A model generated the notes under the pieces. It was not told the DNA's origin. It saw only the letters and a program-made list of their open reading frames with translations, and did no database searches. A stretch of 64,000 nucleotides of DNA, taken from Emmonsiellopsis sp. PD_33 (lineage: Eukaryota > Ascomycota > Eurotiomycetes > Onygenales > Ajellomycetaceae). Position 1 is the stretch's first letter. Every line of letters starts with the position of its first letter. This document shows, in pieces, positions 1 through 10,826 of the stretch. The stretch is from assembly GCA_032988165.1 (NCBI GenBank), contig JANTQF010000035.1, forward strand, positions 1 through 64,000. The letters are read 5' to 3'. The position numbers and the translations under genes are program-made.

Positions 1-871
1 CTGCTTTATATATTACTACTTACCACATAAAATAAAATACCTCATCTTTACTCTCTTCTCTTCTCTTTTCTTTTTCTTAAATACTCAAAGAAGAGTTCAA
101 TCATATCCTCTCCCTCCTTCATTTGTTCAGCCCTACTTTTTGTTTTGCTTTTCTTTTTCCTACTTGTTTCTTATCATCCCCCTCCTTTCCCCATCTCGTC
201 CTTCTTACTTGCTTTTCAAGTCCCAGCCTTGGATGAATGGATATATATCTTGTGCGAGAGTTCTTTTTTTTTCTCTTTTTCTTTTTTTTCTCTTTGTTTT
301 TGGTGATCGCTAGGCGGTCAGTCAGTTCAGTTTAGTCACTCAAGCAGACAGACAGGCAGTGGAATTGAATGGTCCATGGATCTGGGTGGGTTGTATATAA
401 GATACGTAGATATCTCGAACACGGATGAAAGGTTTATTTTTGTTTTTTTTCTTTCTTGATGATTTATTTGATTTTCACTTCATTTCACTTACTGTGTAAT
501 GATCGGGTGGGTAAGTAAGTCTTCGTCAATTGGTGGGCTAAATCTGTAAATACATTCATCAAATTACCTAGGCAGGTAGGGGCCTGTTATATCTCATGTC
601 CTTGAATTCATACATACATACATGAGACCAAATAGCCACTCCAACCCTAGGTGGGGTATGCATCCATCCATCCATCCTAGGAACATCTCAACGGACTAAC
701 AACTCCACCTGTGTAATCCACGCGGCCGGCCTGTTGCATCTAATAGCAACAAACTATCTCCGCGAGATGAAAAGGCGCACGAGCAATACATAGTTACCTA
801 TCAATAACAGATAACCTATGTAGATACAATCTCCCTGCCTTGCCTTGACTTGCCTCGCGCTGCCAGACATC
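1..871. other. Intergenic, no gene seen at left edge
   Basis: No coding region is supported here. The first 300 bases are strongly pyrimidine-rich on the + strand (CTTTTCTT-type tracts) and may be an untranslated or promoter region of a gene lying outside the window. A short CATA repeat lies near 610-624 and a CATC repeat near 660-676. The right part is the 3' flank of the ASK1 gene. Confidence 0.6.
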
Positions 872-2463
872 CTAAAAACTCTCATCCTCCAATCCCGCCG
901 CCCGCCGCACAATACTAGGACTATGTTCAAACTCGTCATCCGTGAGATCCTCGCCGCCGCCGGCGGTGTACAGGAGTTCCGAGACGATTCGTTTCGATGC
1001 TTCCTTGGCTAAAAAAAGGAGATTCAAGTATCCCAGGTCAGTTTTATCCCGTTTATATATATATATATATATATTAATATTGATGGTGCATGCATTCATG
1101 GGCTCGCAGGACAAAATAATACTTTTGGAAGGGGTTTATTTAGTACATACCAGGCGTCTTCAACAGCCTCGTCTGTGGGACATGAAACTGCATCGTCTTT
1201 GGCGGACTATGTCCATACAAGGCTGTCACATCGTCGTCATCATCGTCATCGATGCCCAGATCATCATCACTATCCCACACTCCCGGTTTCGATTTCGGTG
1301 CAGTAAGCTTTGATTTACCCTTGGCGGGCGTGAGCACGCTAATGCCGGGCCTGGGTGGCGCTCTGTTCTTGCTGGCGGATTTGCTGAGCCGGCGCGGCCG
1401 GCGGACTGATTCGTCTCCTCCTTTGATGGGAGAGGAGAATATCTCTGAGTGGAGTTTTGGCACCTCGATTTCTGGACTGGAGAGCGGGGAGGAGTCTAGA
1501 TAAGCTGGTTTGGGTTTTGATTTGGGCGTGGTGAGGGTGCGGGTGGGTTTGCGCGAGCTAGCGAGCGGGGTTGCTTGGACGCGGTAGGTTTTGTCGAGGA
1601 CGCGGTGGAGAATGGGGTCCGTTGGTTTTCCGCCCTTTTTGGCTGTTGACGGTCTTGCGTGTGAAGGGGATGGGGCGAAAGGGGATGATGTGGGCGTTGT
1701 CGCTATGTTTCGCGGGTGTGAGCGTTGGTTTCGTCCAGGAGTGACTGGGTCCATATATCGGGAATGCGAGGGTGTGTCGTCTGGTGCATCGTATTGGGTT
1801 TCGTAGGGTGTGGGGTAGTCGATTGAGGAACTTGTTATATCGTCGTTGGGATGTTGTTTGGTGTAGGCTTTGGGTCGCGGGGTGCTATGCGAGGGGGTTA
1901 TTGTGAGCGATGATAGGTCTGGGGCGTCGTCATGGTGGTGTATGTCGATAGATTCGGAGGATGGAGTGGCACAGGAGTCCGGCTCGTCGTCCGTGGTTGT
2001 ATGGGTGGTATATGTAGTGTCGTCATTATATGTAGGCTCTTGTTCGGTTTCACTAGGCGGCGCATCGTCGTAGCCGGAGAGAGCGACATTGGCGCTGGAT
2101 TCAAAGAATTCTTTCCAGAACTAAATCGGGGGTATGTTATTAGTTCATGTGCCTTCCACCATATACCGCGGGGTGCCCACCTTTGACCCCTCCCATACTT
2201 CGCGGGAATGCTCTGCGTATTGCTCAACGAGGGGGAGTATGCTCGTTGTGACAATACGGTGTGCCCTGCTGAAATTGTGATCAATTTCTATAATACGACA
2301 TCTTGCCGTTAGCACCTAGACCCAACTTTCATTCATGGCAGTCAGGGGCGCATTAGGGGCGGGGAAGAGGCATGCCTTGAAGGGTCAGGGTGATGGACTG
2401 CTCCAGCCGTTCCAACTCCTCCATCAACGTCAGGTTCCGCTGGGCGGGATTGGGACGCGACAT
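872..2463 (-). CDS. ASK1: DASH complex subunit Ask1
   Basis: Kinetochore protein of the DASH/Dam1 ring, which couples spindle microtubules to kinetochores in fungi. Four exons (2463-2376, 2287-2181, 2120-1151, 1008-872) join to a 433-residue protein. The N-terminus is typical of Ask1: MSRPNPAQRNLTLMEELE, then ITLTLQEIDHNFSRAH and ILPLVEQYAEHSREVWEG, followed by FWKEFFESSANV. The rest is low-complexity, rich in Ser/Pro/Thr with many SP/TP sites, as expected for a Cdk-regulated protein, and carries an Asp run before a conserved C-terminal segment (AKEASKRIVSELLYTAGG). Intron 1 starts with GC rather than GT; only this junction restores the conserved LQEIDHNFS sequence. The last intron contains a TA dinucleotide repeat. 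It is head to head with the next gene. Confidence 0.93.
1054..1074. repeat. TA microsatellite
   Basis: Uninterrupted TA dinucleotide run inside the last intron of ASK1. Confidence 0.9.
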
Positions 2464-2850
2464 CACGGCCTCTCTGTCAGCTGGAAGGCCAATTGGCGCT
2501 GTATATCAAGGACGACGCGGTGGTGAAGCGTAGAGTCGCGAAGATATCCGCAGAAGTTGAAGTTGACGTTGAAGTATGGGCCAAAGCACGTGGTTTGGTG
2601 AGCTTATTTAAGCTCGAGATCGGCGGAGAAGTTACCGGATCTGGCGCAGTCCAGGGCTAGTCCGATAAGGGCTGTTATCGCGTCACGTGACCGGCTTATG
2701 ACGCCGCCTGCCGGACAAGGCGGCAACATCATCTTGGAAGTTCCTGTTGGATCTCCTTTGTCTCTGTCAACCATTCACCACTCGCATCTCTCGTATATCT
2801 CCGCGTCTATGAGAATTAGTCCCCTTTGAACAGCTCTGGAACGGATCAAA
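2464..2850. promoter_or_regulatory. Divergent promoter, ASK1 / membrane protein
   Basis: A 387-bp spacer between two divergent start codons. It contains a perfect 10-bp palindrome GTCACGTGAC at 2682-2691, which contains a Cbf1-type bHLH core (RTCACRTG). No gene fits inside. Confidence 0.6.
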
Positions 2851-4064
2851 ATGCCTGCTCCGCTGGCTAAAGGTTGGTCTGTCCATCTTCACCCCTCTTC
2901 CCCGCTCTCCGCTCTCTCGGACAGGCATACGGGAGGTGATATCGGCCTCGGATTGTTATCGTTGCGCTGAAGTACCTATTTTGGATTCTTATTTAGTTCT
3001 CTCAAGGGTACATTCTGTTTTCATTTCCAGCCGGCTAATCACCTATTATCTACCTACTAGGTATCGTCATTACAGTCACGATTCTCGTAGCGGCGGGGAT
3101 TGCCATCTATGAAAGCCCACAGGTCAAGCAGTGGGTTCGGAACTCCCGGCGGAAGATTGCGGTAGCACTGCACGATCTTGGAGATGAAATCAATCCACCA
3201 CAGGGCCCTAATGGCCGCAGAAACCAAGAGGATATATCTATGATAGAGGATACGAGCGAGGAGGCCGAAACAAGGCGCCGGAAGGCCCGGGAAGAGATAA
3301 TGCGACGAGCCTCGATTCTAGAAGCGCGAAAATCGAGATCTTCGGGTTCGGTTGGGAGCTTTGATGACCTTGTGGATCAGGATGGACGGTTGAAGAACCA
3401 GTCTAAGGGTCCTTCTCCTAAGGAGGAGTCAAAAGCTCAAGCCTCAGGTGTTGATGTTGGTTCGGATACCGTCCATAGACGCTCTGAGGCGCCCTCCGAC
3501 ATTTCCAAGTCGTTCTCAGATTTGGCTCCGCAAATATCACAAGAACATCGGCAAGCAATGCTTGATAACATAAACACAGGCAGGCCACCCAGCACCCTCC
3601 CTTCAGAGACATCGTCGAACCATCCGTCCGAATCATTAGTCGGCCTTACTCCGACCTCGGAATTTCCAGATACTGATTTCGCGCAAGCCGCACACCCAGA
3701 CGCACAGCAAGGAAATTTGTCTCAATCCAGTTATTTCTCGCTAGCGTCGTCACAGCATACGGAAGACGGCGAACCAGATTTCTATTATGCTCGTCCTCCT
3801 GAGGCCCTTCAAAATGCCACCGACCAGAGCACCCATCAGAGCCAGAATCCATTTGAAGATCCCCAGGGAGCTCAGACTAGTCATGATGTATCCTCTGCCC
3901 CGTCAATCGCCTCGAGCCTCAGTCACATCCAGAACGAGCCTTTCGACCATATGTCTGATGGCACGCTGAGCGATTTCGGTTCCGTCGATGATGGCATCCG
4001 CACTCCTGCCAGCTGGTCCGAAATCGGCAGCGTGGTCAGCGGCGATGACGGGCGCCACCAATGA
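2851..4064 (+). CDS. Conserved single-pass membrane protein, unknown function
   Basis: I do not recognise a named family. Two exons (2851-2872 and 3061-4064, intron 188 bp) give 341 residues. The first exon encodes only MPAPLAK plus one base; the second begins with a hydrophobic stretch (GIVITVTILVAAGIAIYE, about residues 8-25), which predicts one N-terminal membrane anchor. A basic segment follows (VKQWVRNSRRKIAVALHDLG), then a charged helix rich in Glu/Arg (EEAETRRRKAREEIMRRA), then about 230 residues of Ser/Pro/Gln-rich, probably disordered sequence. The layout suggests a tail exposed to the cytosol, but topology is inference. The start is fixed by the short first exon, because the downstream Met at 3240 would drop the membrane segment. 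It is divergent from ASK1. Confidence 0.8.
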
Positions 4065-7000
4065 ATAGGGTGTCATGTGCATCTTTTTCGGTTTACCTCA
4101 ACAGCTTGCACAGAATACATTCCACTACAATCTCCAAGGCAATATCTTCCGTGTGCCTCTCAAAAATTTTCTGACTTGGAGTTATTGTGGTTAGAGTCAG
4201 TATTTTTATCATTTTCCTAGCGTCTCCTTCGAACCTGGACATTACGGCGTTTTCTTTTGTATGGTGTTGTACTACTTATTGCTGGAGATTTTTTTTCTTT
4301 CTCTTAACAGAATACCGTTGTTACCCTCGCACCCGGCTCCGAAGAATTTCAATTATCCTGCGTGCTCTTTTTAGTTTTGTATACTGGGGACATCTTGGCG
4401 ACTTTATGGAATGGAATGGTAAGTTTTCGTTATACACCAGGAAGGAATAAGTGGATATTCACTCTGATACATTGCCTTTGCTCTTCTCCTTTATCTATGT
4501 TTGTAACTTTTAATCCGTGCTTTCCGTGATCACTGAATATCCCAGCCATAAACATATATACAGAAAGATATCCACTCTCCCCTTTTTACATGCAGGTCTC
4601 CTGTATTATTTCCATCTCTAATGGTAAGCGTGAACATCAGCATAGAAGTATATACCTTGCTTACTGCCTTGTGATAAATGGCATGGACAATAAGGAGGAC
4701 CTTGATGGTGTTGCTGACTGTGGACATGTATTAAGTATGAGGGCCTTCCCCAGATATCTAACGAAGCACTATGTTTGGAACCAGATCGCCTACTTTTGGT
4801 GAATATTTCAGTTCTTAGAATGAGGTGACATTGCTGAGGGAACCACAACCTTCACTCTGGCATGAAAACCTCCTTCACCAAATCTCATCTCTTCATTCCC
4901 CCTTCTTGACCCAAATATTCGATTCTGCTGCTTTCTCACGGCACGATAATAACAGAAATCCTGGAGCCTGTGCCATCTCTTCAAGGCTGGTGAAACCAAG
5001 GGAACCTGATACCACCTTTGAACAGACATACCACTCGACAAACCTATCAAATCCAGTTCCGTGGACCCCCCTGTCCGACACCAGATTCCCAGCTGGCATT
5101 GTGGAAGCGATCATTTCAGAAATATAAGTCATAGAAGTGGCCTCCACACTATTTAAGGTGATCCTTTTTGTGGTCTGATAACAGATCAAGACCCAACTGT
5201 TCCCGCCTCCTAAAAGCCCCTAGCAAACCATGGTTTCGACCTTCACTTACAACACTGGCCTTGTATCTGAATTTGGGCTATGCACCCCGAGCAACTGCTC
5301 CAAGCGGAGCAGCCTGTGTGTTAACAAGTTAAACTGCATCCATCTTACCGCAGGCTCTGTTTGCCAGGTACTAGTAGTTAGTGCATTCTCAGCACCCAAA
5401 ATGGCAGCAAGAAGAGCGCGAGAAGCAGAATGACCCAGCAAACCGAGCAAGTTCGAAGTTCACAAACTAGAATACCCTGACAAACTGTTCAAGTCCTTTG
5501 CAGCTCTTGTATTGCAGACATGCCCCACAGCGTTTTTAGGTCCTCCGATGGATGAGATCCAACTTTCCTAACAACCACGATCCCGCTCACATCGTCGTTG
5601 AAATCACATATGTGGAATATAGTCTTCCAGCCATCTCTATTTCCCATCGATTTAAAGGATGAGGTGCTGCATTACTGCTACAACAATGCCAAAGAAAGCA
5701 TCATCGTCTCTTGTGCATGAGGAACTTGGGCAGATCTTGGTCGTCATTCTGTGCCAGCTTAGTCGTCCAGAGCAAAAGGCACCCAGTGGATATCTCTCAA
5801 CGACGAACAACTCACGAAAGAATATAGAAGGAAGTCACTACGTGATGAACTTGAGGCTGGCCACGGATACCATGGGCAGTCCGGAAGGTCCGTCATTTGA
5901 TAGAGGTGTCGAGGCAGACTACGATCATATACACTGATCATGAGCCTATCCCCGGAATAGTAACGGCCACACTTGGCTAGAATGTGGACAAGAGACGTAG
6001 GTTACCTGTCCCATCCATAGTTGTCATGGTCGATCCGGGCGTTTTACTCAATTGAAACTCGACTGGGAGATAGTCAAGACTCTATCTCTTCCGCCAACGT
6101 TTTCATAGGCGTTGAACTCCTGCCTGGATTGCTACCACGTCCATGTTTCACCCGGAGGTTCAGACGAAGGTCGTACCGGCAAATTCTTTCTAGATCGTAT
6201 CGGGATCCAGGGTAGTACTACCATCGATCGAGATGGTCGGGTAGACAGTGGAACTGGCGGGGGAAACAATGGGCGGATTTGTCACATTGACTCAAGAAGG
6301 CGGTTTTCCATGATCCAACGTACATACATTTAACTAGATGTTATATGGAGGGACATGTTATAACAGGTTACAAAATAGCTGGTACTCCCTAAAATCACTA
6401 TTAGTCAACCAATTCGATTATTTTTCTCGGTATTTTTGCTACGTACCTATGTATATTGCCAATATTCAGCCAAATAGAGGGGAAGCAGGGCTGGTACTAC
6501 ATGCAATGAGTACGAGGTAGGACAAGGACATCGGAACCGCAGATTCAGAAAGAAAAGAAAAGAAAAGAAAGAAAATCAGGGAAAGAGAGAGAAACCTCAC
6601 CTGGTTAGTATGTTGCCATTTCACCATTCTTGATTTAGTAGTAGAAAGGGGGGAAATCTAGAAATTCCATATAAATTGCAAGGTACGGATGATCAACACT
6701 GCGACTCCGATGACGCAGCAGACACGTTCCAGATCCCCGCTGACAGCGGGTAGATACATGCATACACATACCTATACGTATCTCAACCGACACAGCGTCC
6801 ATGCAGAATATCTACTCCCCGTGCTCATGGTTGTGTATAGAAACAAGGGGGGAGGTTACTCAGCCGGCGTCTGATTGGCCCGGGCGACGGCTATTTCGGG
6901 CTAGCTGCCAAGACGGGCTGTATCAAAACGGCCTCAGCTGGTAATTTTGGTAATGCTGGTAATTCCGGTATTTTTCGCAACGGGAAGGCAGACACACGAC

Positions 7001-7731
7001 ACCAAAAGATATCAAGAATCTTGAGGTATGGAATATATTGGAGATATAGGAGATACGGGAGATATTAATCATGTTCAATATATATCCCCAGACACTGGAC
7101 CTAGCCTACCAGTCTTCTCCTAGTTCCCGGCAAGCCCAACCGCTGCTAACTACCAGGCCCAAGACAGTGGCAGCCGTGGTTGGCTGTGGAGTCCTGGCCC
7201 TGCGATTTGGCTCAATATGGCTGGGCGTGATGACACGGCTTCAAATTTCTTCCTCTCTCTCTTCTCCTTTTCCTATCAGTTCCTCGTTGCATGGCTGCAC
7301 GCCCACCATCTTTCGCTACACCTCATTGATGACCCGTACATAGTCTATATATATACCTACTTACCTTCTAGAAGCGCTGCTCTTGCCTATATTTTCACCC
7401 CCTTTCGCTCTCTGCTCCGTTCAAGCTCCTTAGCCTCCTATCGGTGACTTATTAGATAGCGCTTCTATGTATGTGAAGCCTAACGAGAACCCGATATCCA
7501 GTCTTTTTATCCGATTCTTGACCTCCCCGAGCTGCTCGCCGCCGGCATACCGCCTCCTTTCGGCTTCGAATCGGCCGCGTCTGAATGCTCCCCCTCTGTC
7601 GATAGCTTCCATTCCCTCGTTCAGCCCCGTCGCAAATGAATTGCTAGCACGTTCCGCGGATTGACATCACCGGTGCCCTCCTATACATATAATATCTCCA
7701 TAACTCTCCCACCCTTCGTCCCGGACGCACA
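4065..7731. other. 3.7 kb stretch without a supported gene
   Basis: 3' flank of the membrane-protein gene, then mixed-composition DNA, then the promoter of the LicD-family gene. Only short open frames occur. Between about 5220 and 6300 several coding-like fragments lie in different + frames, broken by stops (for example SRAKGTQWISLNDEQL near 5766 and PIDLKDEVLHYCYNNA near 5646). They could be a decayed gene, but I cannot name it. An A/G pentamer repeat lies near 6550. Confidence 0.5.
6550..6574. repeat. AAAAG-type microsatellite
   Basis: Tandem AAAAG/AAAG units on the + strand within the gene-poor stretch. Confidence 0.85.
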
Positions 7732-8799
7732 ATGACCCGCCTCTGGACATCCCTCCTGATAGCCGCCACGCTGTGCGCGCAAACGGTCACCCCGCTGCCG
7801 CAATGGGCGCACTCGGTCGTCCGTCGAGGCGAGAAACCGCCTCCTGAAGAGAAATATTTCCATGAGCCGGGCAACGATGACATTCTGGGCCACTATGATA
7901 CGAGATATTTCCACGGTGCGGTGACATATGATGAGCGGAGTGATACCTTGTTGCATATGATTCGGGCGTATTTGGACTTTTTTAGAGAGAATGGGTTGGA
8001 GACGTGGATTGCGCATGGGACGTTGTTGGGGTGGTGGTGGAATGGGAAGGTAATGATCGCTGCCCTAGCATTTTCTTTTATGGAACAAGATCAATGCTAA
8101 CTATCCCGCCCGCTCGATAGCTGCTGCCCTGGGATTGGGACGTCGACACCCAAGTCAACACCGCCACCCTCCTCCGCATGGGCGATTACTTCAACCAGAC
8201 GATATCAAACTACACCTCCCCCGACGGCGTCAAACACTCATACCTGCTCGACGTGAACCTGTACTCTCGATACCGCCAGCGCGGCGAGGGCAAGAACATC
8301 ATTGATGCGCGCTGGATCGATACCCGCAACGGCCTGTATATCGACATCACGGGCGTGAGCGAGCTGAACAAGGAAAAAGAACCGGGCGTGCTACAATGCA
8401 AGAATTTCCACAAGTACAAGACGTCAGATCTGTACCCGCTACGGGATAGCATGTATGAAGGTGTCCCCGCGAAGATTCCGTATCGGTATCATGATATTTT
8501 GATCAAGGAATATGGGCATAGCGCGCTTATTGTGCAGGATTTTGAAGAGTGAGAATACCTCCCTCCTTTTTTGTGTCTTGGATATCTCCGAAATTCCGTC
8601 GTCGGTAGTTCGTATAACTAACCGCAGCATCTATCTATCCAGCCACGACTGGGATATCTCTCAAAAAACATGGGTCCCGGATCAACAACGAATCGCCGCA
8701 ACTGCGAAGCTAACGCCTGAACAAAAGAAGAAGATACAAGATGACGCGCGGAAGGTTCGCGAAGCTGAGAAAAAGGCTAACGCTGGCCGATGGGGTTGA
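7732..8799 (+). CDS. LicD-family (Mnn4/fukutin-like) protein
   Basis: A secreted or Golgi-lumen LicD-family nucleotidyltransferase-fold protein. Family members (bacterial LicD, fungal Mnn4-type, animal fukutin) transfer phosphocholine, mannosyl phosphate or ribitol phosphate to glycans. Three exons (7732-8049, 8121-8548, 8628-8799) give 305 residues. The N-terminus is a signal peptide or anchor (MTRLWTSLLIAATLCAQTVT). LicD motifs follow: LETWIAHGTLLGWWWNGK, then PWDWDVDTQV with the DxD-type metal-binding acids, and later GLYIDITGV. Near the C-terminus are YLSSHDWDISQKTW and a Lys/Glu-rich tail (PEQKKKIQDDARK). The protein is shorter than Mnn4-type family members, so it is essentially the catalytic core. 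The substrate cannot be read from sequence; phosphomannosylation of cell-wall glycans is the likeliest role. Confidence 0.88.
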
Positions 8800-9719
8800 T
8801 TGATTCTCCCCATCCCCTGTCCACCTATTTCTCTTTCTTGTCTTACATGAAAAAAGGGGAAACTCTGCCCTGAAAACTCTCGAGGGGATAAAGCTTGGTG
8901 GCAAGGTTCAGCCCTATGAAAGCTAACCGCCGGTTCGGAGCTAAGTTTGTTGGGTGTTACAGAAACATCCAAACCCTAGCCTAGAACTCGGGCCTGGGTA
9001 ACTCTCTCAACAGGTGGATATATTTTTGAACCTACTTTTTGGGGTATCTACCGATCTATATACCTATATATATTTTCTCTTTCTTGCGATTTTTGGGGGA
9101 ATATGCCGTGTGGGCTTTTTTCTTAATTTGTTTTTTCCTCAAGCGGGACGTTGGTTCCTTGCTTTCTTCTACCTACATCTTGGGCTATCTTTTTGGGATG
9201 TTCTTATTTATACCCCCCTTGCTTCTTGATTATTTACTTGGCCACTTCTTTTTGTTGTTCTGTTCGGGACTCTGGCTCTCATCTATACCTGTGTATTCTT
9301 TGTGATTTCTTCTAATGTTTGCTTGTATATGGTGCATCTATATATACTAAGTTATTGCCAATTTCTCTGTCTGTCTTTTGGAATGCATATCGTCCAACTC
9401 ATCTACAGCCAACCCACCGCATTTTTGCTTCGTTCTCTTCTCCTGCGTTCGATCAATCTGCAGGGAAGGCGCCAAGAAATCTGGTGCGCTTCCACGTGAC
9501 GTCAGCCTTGGCGCGGCTCGGGTGAATTAGTAATCCGCGTCATCGGCGGAACATTCTTCGGTCTTCGTCGATATCAAACCGGAGCTGTGAGATAGAGAGA
9601 CGACCTTCTCTAGGTTCACTTTTACTTCTTCTCACCACATCCAACACTGCACTAATACCAGACCAACCAGCTGCAACCAACTCTCATCACAACTGTTTTG
9701 GCTTTATCTTCTCGCGACA
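8800..9719. promoter_or_regulatory. Intergenic: 3' flank of LicD gene and promoter of WLM gene
   Basis: T-rich downstream DNA, then the upstream region of the WLM protease gene. At 9493-9504 a CACGTG E-box overlaps a perfect CRE-like TGACGTCA (9497-9504), about 215 bp before the start codon. No gene is supported. Confidence 0.5.
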
Positions 9720-10826
9720 ATGGGGGACACTACTGCTGACGAGGGCAAAGCTCCATCACCCCCCAACGAATCCTCCGAGGACGATACCATATCCCTCACC
9801 ATCCACCATCGCAGCACCAACCACATCTTCACCTTCCCTCCCACGTCTACTCTCCAGGACCTCTCCGAAGCCCTATCAACCCACTTCTCCATCCCCCCCA
9901 CGAACCAAAAAATCCTCATCTCTCCGAAACCAGGGCTACAAAAGCCCCCGTTCCCACCGACACCACTATCCTCTCTCCCAATCTCCGCCCCCCGCTTCAA
10001 AATAACCCTCCTCGGCAGCACAACCGCTGAAATCACCGCCCTCAACACCTCCGCACCCCCACCACGCCCAACCCCGCGCATAAAACCCGCCCGCCCCGCT
10101 CCACGCTCCCGCACTGGCATCTCCACCCTCAACAGCCCCAGCTCAAGCTCCCAATACACCTTCCACAGCCTAAAACCGCTCCCCTACCTCCCCAACCCAT
10201 CGCGCTCCCTCACCTACCTCTCCCGCCTCCGCGACGACCCAGGCATCCGCGCCACAATGGCCAAGCACAAATTCTCCGTGCCCCTCCTTACCGAAATGGA
10301 CCCGATCGCGCACACCACCTCCGACTCGCGCACGCTCGGCCTAAACCGCAACAAAGGCGAGGTGATCGAACTCCGTCTGCGCACCGATGCGTACGATGGA
10401 TACCGCGATTACCGCACTATTAGAAAGACGTTGTGTCATGAGCTGGCGCATTGTGTGTTTAGTGAGCATGATGGGGACTTTTGGGCGTTGACGGGGCAGA
10501 TTGAGAAGGAGGTGGAGAGGGGGGATTATTGGGGGGCTGGGGGTGGGGGGGTGGCGAGTGGGTATTCGAAGGGGAGGGGGTTGGGGGAGGAGGAGTTTTA
10601 TAACCCGGGGGATTGGGAGGGGGTGGAGAGGGAGGGGTTGGTGTGGGATGAGGGCGGGTGGACGGGGGGCGAGTTTGTGCTGGGTGGTGGTGGGGAGGGG
10701 GTGCAGGGGTTGAGTCGGAGGGAGATTTTGGCGCAGGCGGCGGAGAGGAGGGTGGGGAGGGGGAGGGAGAAGGAGGGGGAGAAGGAGGCGGAGGGGAAGA
10801 TGGGGGATGGAGGTGGGGAGGTGTAA
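9720..10826 (+). CDS. Ubiquitin-like/WLM-domain metalloprotease
   Basis: Single-exon gene of 368 residues. Residues about 23-105 look like a ubiquitin-like fold (ISLTIHHRSTNHIFTFPP, STLQDLSEALSTHF). A Pro/Ser-rich linker follows, then a WLM (Wss1-like) metalloprotease domain from about residue 150. The zinc site HELAHCVFSEH supplies H240, E241, H244 and H250 in the family pattern HExxHxxxxxH, followed by DFW. Wss1-type proteases cleave DNA-protein crosslinks and act with SUMO or ubiquitin; the ubiquitin-like plus WLM architecture matches the fungal and plant ubiquitin/metalloprotease fusion proteins. The C-terminus is a Gly/Glu/Arg-rich low-complexity tail encoded by very G-rich DNA, whereas the first two thirds of the gene are C-rich. 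The ATG at 9720 is the first in frame. Confidence 0.9.
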   Translation: MGDTTADEGKAPSPPNESSEDDTISLTIHHRSTNHIFTFPPTSTLQDLSEALSTHFSIPPTNQKILISPKPGLQKPPFPPTPLSSLPISAPRFKITLLGSTTAEITALNTSAPPPRPTPRIKPARPAPRSRTGISTLNSPSSSSQYTFHSLKPLPYLPNPSRSLTYLSRLRDDPGIRATMAKHKFSVPLLTEMDPIAHTTSDSRTLGLNRNKGEVIELRLRTDAYDGYRDYRTIRKTLCHELAHCVFSEHDGDFWALTGQIEKEVERGDYWGAGGGGVASGYSKGRGLGEEEFYNPGDWEGVEREGLVWDEGGWTGGEFVLGGGGEGVQGLSRREILAQAAERRVGRGREKEGEKEAEGKMGDGGGEV

